Origin: Caenorhabditis elegans | Lineage: Eukaryota > Nematoda > Chromadorea > Rhabditida > Rhabditidae | Reading direction: 5' to 3' | Length of the DNA stretch: 64,000 bases | Assembly (NCBI RefSeq): GCF_000002985.6 | Contig: NC_003281.10 | Coordinates: 12,214,001-12,278,000, forward strand | Shown here: one piece after another, positions 43,601 to 55,600 of the stretch | Numbering within the stretch: position 1 is the first letter of the stretch | Layout: each line of letters opens with the position of its first letter | Made by a program: the position numbers and the translations under genes | Notes under the pieces: model-generated | Seen by the model: the letters and a program-made list of their open reading frames with translations, nothing else | What the model was told of the DNA's origin: nothing | The model's database searches: none

Positions 43601-46600
43601 TTAGATTTTCTCGGAGTGTTTAAGTTAAAAAAATCTAAAAAAAGGTCATTTTTTAACTGAAAAATGTCCGAAAATCTATGAAAAATCGGCAAAATTTTTG
43701 TGTTTTCAGAGCAATTCAAAAAATTTAAAAGTGAAAATTTCCGTTTTTTTTTGAAATTTTTTTTGGCATTTTTCCAAATGTTTTCCATAATTTTTTAATT
43801 TTTTAAAATTAAATTTTAATTTAGAAAATGCCCAAAAATTCTTGAAAAATCGGCAGAAATTTCGTGTTTTCAGGGAAATTCAAAAAAAAAATTTAAAAAG
43901 TGAAAATTTCCGTTTTTTCCGGCATTTTTTTTTCGGAAAAATGCTTTTTTAAACATTTTTTTATTCAAAAAAAAAAGTGTTTTTTGGCATTTTTCCGATT
44001 TTTTTCCATAATTTTTTAATTTTTTAAAATTAAATTTTAATTTAAAAAATGCGCAAAAATTCTTGAAAAATCGGCAGAAATTTCGTGTTTTCAGAGAAAC
44101 TTGAAAGCTTTAAAAGTGACATTTTCAGCTTTTTTGACATTTTTTTCGGAAAAAAACCTCAGAAAAATATATTTTTTCTCTTTTTTCGAATTTTTTTCCA
44201 TAATTTTTTAATTAATTTAATTTAAAAAATGCGCGAAAATTCTTGAAAAATCGGCAGAAATTTCGTGTTTTCAGGGAAATTTGAAAGTTTTAAAAGTGAA
44301 AATTTCAGTTTTTTCCGGCATTTTTTTATCGAACAAATACTTTTTTTAAAACATTTTTTATTCAAAAAAAAGTGTTTTTTTTTTGGCATTTTTCCAAATT
44401 TTTTCCATAATTTTTTAATTTTTTAAAATTAAATTTTAATTTAAAAAATGCGCGAAAATTCTTGAAAAATTGGCAAAAATTTCGTGTTTTCAGGAAAATT
44501 TGAAAGTTTTAAAAGTTAAATTTTCAGCTTTTTTGACATTTTTTTCGGAAAAAAACTTTAGAAAAATATTTTTTTCTCTTTTTTTCGAATTTTTTTTCCA
44601 TAATTTTTTAATTAATTTAATTTAAAAAATGACCGAAAACTCTTGAAAAATCGGCGAAAATTTCGTGTTTTCAGGGAAATTTGAAAGTTTTAAAAGTTAA
44701 ATTTTTTTTTGGCATTTTTCCAAATTTTTTTTCCATAAATTTTTTAAACCTAAAAACGGTGCCTTCGCAGCTGACTGCATGGGTGTTCCAGACGAATAGT
44801 CCAAATCCAGCAAAACCGCTTCCGGATTCGACGGCAAATACGTAATCGTCTCAATTTTCACGTCAGCCAACGCTTTCAGGCACGCTTTTTTGCGAGCATC
44901 GCCTTTCGGGAAAGGCTTAATGGTTCCGGAGATGGCTGTAAGTTGATGGAAAAGCTTAAATTCGGCTTCATGGAATCGACGGGCGGCTCCTTCCAACTGA
45001 GATAAAATTTTTTGCATAATATCATTCAGCGCTTCGAATAGAACAGGATCCTTGACTTTACTCTCCTCATCTGTGAACATATTCGTTTGCATATTCCAAA
45101 TTAATTGATGAGAAAGGAGTTGAGAATGTCCGGCAAGCCATATTATTAGTTCTGAGATGTATCCCATTGTATCGTATCTGGAAATTACTTTTGATTTGAT
45201 TTTAATTTTTAAATTATCGATTTTTGAAACCGGCAAGTTGTCGGAATTCAAAACTTCCGGCAAATCGGCAAATCGACAAATTGCCGGAATTTAAAATTTT
45301 CGGCAAATCGGCAAATTGCCGGAATTTAAAATTTCCGGCAAATCGACAAATTGTCGGGATCGAAATTTTAAGCAAATTGGCAAATTGCTGGAATTGAACA
45401 TTTCCGGCAAATCGACAAATTGCCGGAATTCAAATTTTCCGGCAAATCGGCAAATTACCGGAATTGAAAATTTCCAACAAATCGGCAAATTGCTGGAATT
45501 TAAAGTTTTCGGCAAATCGCCGATTTTTTCCCCAAAATTTCGAAATTTTTGGGTGAAAAAATTTAAAATTTCTAAAAAGTTTTTTTATTTATTTTTCAAA
45601 TAATTTTCTCTGAAAATTATTTCAGATTTCTTTTAATCTGCAAAAATCTTTTGAAAAAACCAATTCTGAACACCTTCCCCTACCTAACAGCCTGCACAAT
45701 CTGCGGAATATACAACAGAAGCTCATCTGCCGAGTAACTTCTCAGCACTCTAACCGCGTATTGCATCGAAATCGGATGCATCGGGTAGATCCGAGGTGTC
45801 AGCAGCGACAACGCCATCACCGGTGAGCATCGAGCCCACGTGAGCACATGTGACATATCCGATGTCTCAAAAACCGTAGATCCATTTCCAAGGAATAGTG
45901 GAAGAGCCTCCGGGATATGGGCTACCGGTTCAGGCTGCCCTCGGACCAGCACATCAACATATTTCACGAGCTCCGGCGATCCACGGAACCTCGATGGCAG
46001 TTGAATAGCAAGCTCCGGGGATATATCCCACGCCAGTTGGGCCTGCTCTCTCCATATATTCTTCTCACCGCCGGTCGCCTTTGCCTGAGTGAACGCCCCT
46101 CTCAAAAACTCCTCAGAGTCCAGAGCACAATCCTCCTGAGCCAACGCTAGCGGATGGAGCCAAGCACTGAGCCGCTCGATTTCATTAGCAACGAGTAACA
46201 TTAGCATGTTACGCTGTTTCATCCATGTCTTGATGCGTCTGTCTTCCTCAATCGATAGCTTGGTTTCAATCGATTTTCCACTTCGAATAGACGCACTTGT
46301 AGCAGCCATTGACTTCTGGGAGGATAGCGTCAGGGTGTTCGCGTAATTTGTAGATGGTGGAAGCATCAGTGATGTATTCGGTGTCCCAGCCGCAGTTGCC
46401 GTAACCGGAGTCCCACTTATCAGTAGGCTCTTCTCAAAATTCGTTTGCATCTGCGACATTGTACTCGACATCACCAAATTCTTATCAGTCTTCGCCAGGG
46501 CCTCCTTCTGCATGTAATGCTTGTCATTCTTCAAGTGCTCGAAGAATCTCGTCAATAATCGAATATCCTCTCGAAGCCTCTCCTCGGGCTGAGTAGGACC

Positions 46601-49600
46601 TTGCGGGGCGATCGTGAAGTAGTGGAATGCACACGAGTAGACGCGCTGGCGAATCAGAACATTTGTTGGTCGGAGCAAACAAGCGTCTTGTTGGACCATA
46701 CCGAGCACACAGGATAGCAACCGGAACCGTACTCCGACTGCTTCAATTCCACGCGTCACTTGGTTAATAGTCTCCTTTCTCGATGGGCCAGCAAGGCTTG
46801 CAGGATTGCTACAAGCTGTTGAGCCATGCAAATGACCGGTTCCAATGTGAGCCGATAGAGTCTGAGAGAACATCATTTCAAGAACGTCAAGCTGCTCTCT
46901 AGACGAGTAGGATGCGACGTCACATCGTTCACCGATAAACTCGATCCATTCTCGATGTGGCCGGAAGTTTGCAGACGGCGGGGGACGTTCAAGCTTCTGG
47001 CATAGCGGAGAGCCACCGACAACTTCCTTCTCAAAAAGTCCCAAGCCGAATCGAGAAGAGTCGGCGAACGCACGAGCCTGTTCGTGGAGGAACAAGCTGT
47101 GAGCTTCAGGCCGAGCGCTGAGCAGCCAATTCCAAGCCATCGTACACAGGGAGACGGTGGATTCGGTGAAATTGAGGAGCGGCGTTCGAACTAGCAGGCT
47201 TAGAATCCGTTCGTTAAGGGATCTCAGGCTAACAAAGAGAGCTGTGAGAAGGAGGACGGCTTGCTCCATTTCCATGTCTTTCCCAGATTTGCAGGCCCTT
47301 TGGAAGTCCTTCTCCAGGCGATCGATGAGTTGATTCTCAGCGGTAACCTGATCAATATCTCCACTAAGAGTAGTAGCCAGCATTCCTTTGACTTGACCGA
47401 GATAGTTACTTCTTTTGTAGAGGGATGTTAGGTAGGATCCACTTTTTCCCGATCCTTCACTAGTTGCATCAATCGCAAGTTGCATAGCGGCGTCTCTCTC
47501 CGAACCGAACTTCGATACATACTCTAGCAAGTTGCTATGCGTCGAGGCAGGCGCCCATCTTAAGGCTTCCTTGAGAATCTGCTTAACTCTCATTGAAAAG
47601 TCTTTCACAACGGATCGACGACCTTCGATAGAGTCCTGAAGTTGAATAGTCCATCCACCGAATCCCTCGATTGTGAACTGTGGCTCGCGGCACGTCGGAT
47701 CCTTCTGCAGATTATCCTCAAGTTCCTGAAGAAGACGAAGTATTGTTGTGAGAACTTTCGTGTTCCATAGAAGATACGGAAACGCTTTGACAAGCTGGGA
47801 AAGACATGCATCAGCGACTTTCCGAACTTCTCGGAGATGATGATTGAACTTGAATAGCAGGAATTGAGCATGCCAAACCAGCGCTTCTTCCGTCGGCTCA
47901 TCGTTGTCCCGTCGCTTCATCATTTTTTCGCACCACTCGAGGAATATTCGTGGAGCTGCTGCAAGCATACACGTCCAGAGGCCGGATTTATCTTTCCGCA
48001 TCGTCTTATCCTCGATATATTTGAAGAATGAGCTGAATGCATCCACATGATTCGCATGGATCAGCCGCATCGTTTCCATTCGATGAACCGAAAGGAGATA
48101 TGTGCAATTGGCAAAGTCGAATCTATTGATTAGTGGAACAGCTTCAGCCTGATGACTCAGCTCCGCGAGCACCGTATTCCTCATCTCCTGAAGCTCCTGT
48201 GGAGAAATCGAATCACTTCGGATCGCCGCATTATCGATTAGCTCGGATCTCAAATTTTCGGTTGCAATTAGGACGGGCGTCTTTGTGGCCGTCTCGCAAA
48301 CGGCATTATACCATTCCTCGGGCCATAAGCTCGAGGATTCCACGTCGAAGCCGAGCACCGTGCAATAGAACCAAAAATCGCGGAACAGAGAGCGGAGCTT
48401 CGTAGTTGGCTCGGAGATTGGCTGCATTCGACGGAGTAGGGAGGCGATCTTTGGCATGAGGACTCCGAGGTTTCCAGCGCTGGTTGACATCTGGAAATTT
48501 CAGAGTTTTTTAGAGATTTGGGAAATTTATTACGGGGAACACAAAAATTCTGAAAATGCGTATTGCACAACATATATTTGACGCGCAAAATATAACTATA
48601 TCTCGTAGCGAACACTACAGTAATATGACTACTGTATCACTTGTGTCGATTCCGAAAATCGAATTCCCGTAAATCGACACAAGCGCTACCGTAGTCATTT
48701 AAAGAATTACTGTAGTTTTCGCTACGAGATATAGTTATATTTTGCGCGTCAAATATGTTGTGCAATACGCATTTTCAGAATTTTTGTGTTCCCCGTAATA
48801 TATAGTGTATACAGTACCATTTTTCTAGTTGTTTTTGTTTAAATTGACATTTTAAAGATGGAATATCGCCACTGGGGGGAATTAAAAAAATTTTTTATCC
48901 CGTCAGTTTAAAGGCGCACACTGTTTTGGGTCTCGCCACGATCTTAGCCATATTGACCTGCTGGAAGCTTGAAATTTCCCATATTTTACTGAATTTAAAA
49001 TTGCATAAACGTATTTGCCAAAATTAATTGAAGAAATATGTGAAATTTCAAATCTGTAGCCACCACTGTGTGATGAAGATCGTGGCGAGACCCAACAAAC
49101 AGCGAATTTTTATGAAAATATGGAGAAAAATTCAAATTTTTAAAGAAAATTTGGAGAACTTTCAACGAAATCCTCCCTCAGTAGCAATGCTCCATTTTCC
49201 CACTAAACTCAAAAATTGTCGGGCATGCACTTTTGTAAAGACTACAAACTACAAAAACTACAAAAACTACAAAAAACTTTGAGCGGAGGTTAGCAAGGGA
49301 GTTTGGAAGGGGGGTGCAGTTAAATGCTAAGTGCTTTAAAAAATCAAATTATGCCACAGAAAGCCGTGATTTTGCATTAAAACTCCGCCCACTCCCACTG
49401 ATTGGTTGAAAAGTGGGCGGAGTGAATCGCTGATTGGTCGAATTTTAAAAAAAAGTTGAAAATTTGATTTTTTCTCGATTTTTTGTTGGAAAATTTGAAA
49501 AAAAAAATAAAAATTCTCGAATCACAACGTTCAATCACACCTTGACGGAGTTTACCGACGTGGACAGTGCCACAATGGTGAGCTGCAAATGATTAGAGAG

Positions 49601-52600
49601 GCAAGACAATTTTTGGAAATTTTTTTGAAATTTTTTTTTTTTCAAAGAGAAAAATTAAAAAATTAATTACCTTTACAGTACTCTTTGAAACTTTTTCGCC
49701 GACGCGTCGTCCTTCGATTCCAAGTTGAACGAATAACTCTAGTAGTCTGCAACAATGATTTTTTGATATCTCCTGTTTTCAAAAAAAAAAAAGTTTTTTT
49801 TCTAAAAAAAAAACGCGGATATATTTGTCTTATTTTGTTAAATAAATCTTTAGAAATTTTTAGAATTTTTCAAAAAAATTAAAAATTATTGAAGTTTGTT
49901 GGAAATTTTCTTTTTTTTCTGGAAAAAGACCAAAAAAAAGGATTCCCCTAGTTTTTATTCAAATTTTATTCAAATCAAATTCAACTTTTTTTCAAAAAAA
50001 AAAAATCGAAAACCTCTCAATTACCTAACAAGAAGTGTCATTTTATCATCTTCATTAGCCACCCCGGCAGCCATTCGACTCATTGCCACGTCAACAGCCA
50101 GTGAAACATGTCTGAAACAAATGTGTGTCGGTTTTTGCGATTTTTTTTCAAAAAATAAAATCGAAATTTTTTTATTTATTTTTCTCATCAATATAAACGA
50201 AATTAAAAACTTTTAATCATTAAAGGTGGTGTAGTCGAACACACCGAATTTTATAATGAAACTTGTTGAAAACTTCTCAGAAAAAAGTTATGACGGCTCA
50301 AAAAATGGCCTAAAATTTGTTAAAATTTGAAATTTGACCGACTTGTCGCAGCGGTTGGGAACTAACTTTTTTGAAATCACCGTCAAATTTTGAGTACACC
50401 AGTTTAGATTAACTTACGTTTTAAACTTGAATAAGGTATTTAAAGTCGATGGGCGGCGAGATTTTGGTTCAAAGAAAATTGAAAAATCTCGCCGTCCATC
50501 GACTTTAAAATTCCTCTTAATCAAGTTTAAAACGCAAGTTAATCAACTGGTGTACTCAAAATTTGACGGTGATTTCAAAAAAGTTAGTTTCCAACCGCTT
50601 GACAAGTCGGTCAAATTTCCGATTTTAACTAATTTCAGGCCATTTTTTGAGCCGTCATAACTTTTTTCTGAGAAGTTTTCAAGAAGTTTCATTATGAAAT
50701 TCGGTGTTTTCAGACAACTTTAAGTCAAATAAGGCAATAAAAAAATTCGACTACTACACCACCTTTAATTTCAATTCCGTAATAATATTAAAAATCATTC
50801 TCACGTGTATCTCTGATCATTCGATTCATTATTTCCCTGACTATAGACACGATTCGATGATTCTATGCAGATCTGGGTGAACAGCTTCCACACATTTTCG
50901 TAGATCGATCTCTGAGAAAAATCAGGAATTTTAATTTTTGGCGGCGGGAAATTTAAAAATCGAAGCTGCTTACCGCTCCGGCTATCCACATCTCGGCTAG
51001 ACAACGAATCATAGTCACATCCAATTGAGACGGCGGATTCGCGAATCGTTGCAGATAGATTTGAACCACCATTTCAGGTACTTCGACAGCAGTCGAATCA
51101 ACTAATCCAACACCAATTCCTCCCAATGTTTGAATTGCATTCTCACATACAAGGGAGACCACACTGCAAAAATTGATGGAATAATCGTAGACTACTTACT
51201 AGGAAATAGCCAATCTATAAGATCAATAGAGAATGTGAAAAAAAAAACATTCGCGACAGCTAAAATATTTCTCTGATTCCGGATTTTAAAATAAAATCCT
51301 GCCCGACTAGCGGGCCCTATGGGGCCCGCTAGTAGAGGTGGGGTTGGGACGAGTCCGCTAGTTGGCGCGGGTTCTCGGCTTCGCCTCGAACGTGCGATTG
51401 GCAATGTTTTGGGTCTCGCACCGCAGGCCTGCGGCCTGCGTTGCTTCCTCTACCAGTTTAGGTAGCTGGCGCAGGTTCTCGGCTTCGCCTCGAACTTGTG
51501 TGTTTGTTTTTACTGTTTTAAAAATATTTATTGTCTCCCTGCAGTACACAATTTAGATTTAGAGCGCCTGCGGCGCTCTGACCCGGCAGTAAAAGCAGGC
51601 TGGCATAGCAGGCCTACGGCCTGCTCTGCCTGTAATTTAGATTCAGAGCGCCTGCGGCGCTCTGACCCGGCAGTGAAAGCCTACTGGCATAGCAGGCCTT
51701 CGGCCTGCTCTGCCTATAATTTAGATTAAGAGCGCCTACGGCGCTCTGTCCCCGCGAAGAAAGCAGACCTCAAAATTAAAAAAATGTTTTATTTTAAAAT
51801 TAAAAAGGATTTTTTTATTTTAAAATTAAAAAAAAATTTTAATATATTTTTATTTGAAAATTAAAATAATAATTTTCAACCCCTCAATTACAATAAATGA
51901 ACAGTCTCAAATACATTACCTCCTTTCTTGCAGGAAGAAAGGTGGATAGACTGTTTTACAGCCCATTGGGGACCTCTTACAAAAACAAATGTGGCGATGT
52001 CTATTGTTCTTCTATTAAGAGATATGTCGTAAAATATACAAATCTGATCCTGTAACAGTAATTAGAGACCATATTACAGCCACCCTATGCATGAGAGGGA
52101 GGAGGCAAGAGAAAGGGGAGGAAAGAGGGGGGCGGGCGGGCATTGCTGAAACTTGAAAGCGCCGTAACTCAGCTCATAATAGGAATTGGAAAAAGAAAAG
52201 TATATATTTAAAATCAGCGTTAAAATTAGAATATTATAGCATTTGAAAATTTGAAAATTGGTCAAGAATGAACTTTTGAGCTTCCTGAGCATGGCCTGAA
52301 GCCCACAACTTCAGGAACGGGGCTCGAGGAACTCATGACCAAAAAATTTTAGTTTGTCTCGCTTCTCATAGCAAAAATAATAAGAATTAGGACATAAAAT
52401 TCATTATCCAACAGAAAACTGATCCAGGAAAAGAGGGAAATTGAAATTTCGAGGTCAAAAATTAAATAAACTAAAATCGTTGAAAATGATTGTAGAGAGC
52501 TGTGCTTTCAGCATCCATTCGGTATTTATGTACTAATTACGAATTTAACATAAAATCCCATTCGGTAGTGGAAAAGTTTTTATTTTTCCAGCAAAAACAT

Positions 52601-55600
52601 CATTCTTTTGAGAAAATCATGAAATTTGCGATTTCTGAAGTTATTTTTGACTTTTTTGTAAAAAAAAGTATATTTTTGAAGAGTAAATTTCCTGAAAAAT
52701 ACGTTTTTCGAAATATTTACCCCAAAAAGTGCCAAACTGACCGACTTATAGGCAAAAGAATATCAAAAATCACTAATTTGCACACCAAAAACACAAGGGG
52801 GAATGCGCACAATTTCATTGAAAAATCGTCATTTTGTGCTTTTTTCGTAACTTTCCGGTTGGATAATGAGAAAACTATTTAGAAAAACGGATTCTACGTT
52901 AAAATTTACATTTGGTGGTGTAAAATAAAACAAAAATACGAACGTTAAACATGTTTTCAACGCAATTTTCGAAATTCCGGGATTTTTCGAGTCCGATTTT
53001 CAAATCATCATAACTCAGTTCAAAATTGATGAAATTGCAAAAACTGAAAATTTTTAACAATCCCAGATATACAGTTACCTTATCTCGAACATTTTATACT
53101 ATGACCTCTAAACGTGTGCAAAAAAAGCGACACGACACGCGAAAAAAGTGATTTTTTCGTGTTTCATCGCGAATTTCTCTTAAAAGATAAAATCAAATCA
53201 AATAACCATTTAGATACGAAGATAGAAAAAACGATTCTCTATTTCCTACAAAAAAGAAAATTAAAAAATGTGCAGGTACAGCAAAGTTAGAGACGAAAGT
53301 GCACACGCAACTTTTTTAATTTTTTGTGACACTTTGTGCGCAAAAAGTGACGACCCTTGCCGGTTCCGGATTTAATATAGGAAGAAGGCAGATTTCACTT
53401 TTAGGGGGAGAAAATTTGCATTTGAAAAATATGCGTTAAATCTAGTGGATTAACCTATAACTGTGAAACCAACTCATCGAGAAGCCCAGAAAGGTGACCA
53501 CAACTGTTTTCTGCTCTGACAACGGCCTGCGGTTAACAGTTGTGCGGTCACCTTTCTGGGCTTCTCGATTACTTGGTTTCACAGTTATAGCACTGCAACT
53601 TTTTCCTCACGAGGGACGAGGAAAAGTGGTTTCTAGGCCATGGCCGAGGGGCCGACAAGTTTCAGCGGCCATTTATCTTGCTTTGTTTTCCGTCTGTTTT
53701 CTTTCGTTTTTCATCGATTTTTCCCGTTTTTTCTTATTAAAACTGATAAATAAATACTTTTTGCAGATGCTAAAACAATTTCCGAGTAAAAAATTATGTA
53801 TTCAGTCGGCAAGCAGCGGTGAAAGTGGGCAATGTAAAATGATGGATTACGGGAATACAAAACCTAAACTTTTTCTGAAACATGATACATATGATGCTTA
53901 GATGCTGAAGTTACCTGATTTTCATAACGAGACCGCTGAAAAAGTTTTGAGGTTTTCAAAATTCAACTTTTTGTGCGAAAATCTCGACTTTTTCACCAAA
54001 AAAGTTGAATTTTGGAAACCTCAAAACTTTTTCAGCGGTCTCGTTATGAAAATCAGGTAGTCTCAGCATTTAAGCAGCATATGTATCATGTTTCAGAAAA
54101 AGTTTAGGTTTTGTATTCCCGTAATCCATCATATTACAATGCCCACTTTCACCGCTGCTTGCCCACTGAATACATGATTTTTTTACTTGGAAATTGTTTT
54201 AGCATCTGCAAAAAATATTTATTTATCAGTTTTATTAAGAAAAAACGAGAAAAAATCGATGAAAAACGAAAGAAAACAGGCGGAAAACAAAGCAAGATAA
54301 ATGGCCGCTGAAACTTGTCGGCCCCTCGGCCATGGCCTAGAAACCACTTTTCCTCGTCCCTCGTGAGGAAAAAGTTGCAGCGATAGGTTAATCCACTAGA
54401 TTTAACGCACTTTTTTTCAAATGCAAATTTTCCACCCCTAAAAGTAAAATCGGGCAGGATTTTATTTCAGAATCCGGTATAGAAATATTATTTTAGCTAT
54501 CGAATGCTATCTTTTCACATTCTCTTTGGGTCTTGTAGATTGACCCTCCTAGTTAGAAAATATATATGTCAGAGAATAGAAGTGGAGCACACCGGTGGGG
54601 GGCCAGATGCAACATATCTTCACATCTTTCGGGCCATGCTAGGAATTATCGGAGAAGAGGAACATTAAGCGAAATCGAAATGCCAAGTGAACATGCGGCA
54701 GGATTCTGCTAAGAATGCTTGAAGAAAGGGGTTTTTCGGCGTGTAATTTAATCGGTTTTAAGCTCAAAACCGATTGATAAAATCCAAAATTAATTCTTTT
54801 TTCTCTCAATTTGGGGCTTCTGTTAGAGTATAATAAGCTAGTGAGACTTTGCATTTTTAGACCAAAAATGGTCCAAAACTACCAAATTTCGTAATGAGAC
54901 GCTCTTAAAAAATTTATCTAAAAAAGTTATGGCCTTTCAAAGTTTCGGAAAAATGGTCAATTTTTAGCTAAAATCTCAAATTTTGACAATTGCTCGGTGT
55001 CGCCGCAGCAGTTGGAATTGAATTTTTACTCGATTAACATTCTTTAATGCATGTCTTCGTAATTTATTGCATGTTATTTCGTTGATTGAGATGTTTTTTT
55101 CTGGGGGCCAATGCGGACACAAAACTGTATCATATTTGTGTCCGTCCGCATCGATCGAAAAAGTATCTCAAAGAGCGAAATAACATGTAATAAATTGCGA
55201 AAACGTGCATTAAATGATGAAAATCAAATCAAAAATTAAGTTCCAACCGCTGCGACACCGAGAAATTGTCAAAATTTGAGATTTTAGCTAAAAATTGACC
55301 ATTTTTTCCAAAACTTTGAGTGACCATAACTTTTTTTGAAAAATTTTCAGCACGTCTCATTACGAAATTTGGTAGTTTTGGGGGCCATTTTGGGTCTAAA
55401 AAAGCAAAGTCTCAAATTTCGGTCTTGGATTAGTATACACATTTTCAAAGTAATTTTTTTCTAAAATTATCTAAATTAAAATTAAATTAATTCACTATAA
55501 TAAAACCAGGAGGCATCTAAAACTAAAGTCAATTGCATTCCATTCTAGCATACCTGAAATCGGGGTGATTCGATCTGAATAAAAATGAAAACCGGATAAA

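Larger units (their letters stand above)
51199..54556. mobile_element. 3.36-kb element with ~105-bp terminal inverted repeats
   Basis: The left end (51199-51306) and right end (54451-54556) are inverted repeats of each other, sharing AGAGAATGTGAAAA, AGCTAAAATA and AAATAAAATCCTGCCCGA with a few small gaps. The interior holds a GC-rich tandem block (51355-51770), a purine-rich stretch near 52085-52140, about 1.2 kb of AT-rich sequence with no long frame, and a hairpin interrupted by the 788-bp palindrome. No transposase was found. It occupies most of the 4.5-kb PI4K intron 51164-55651. Confidence 0.75.
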
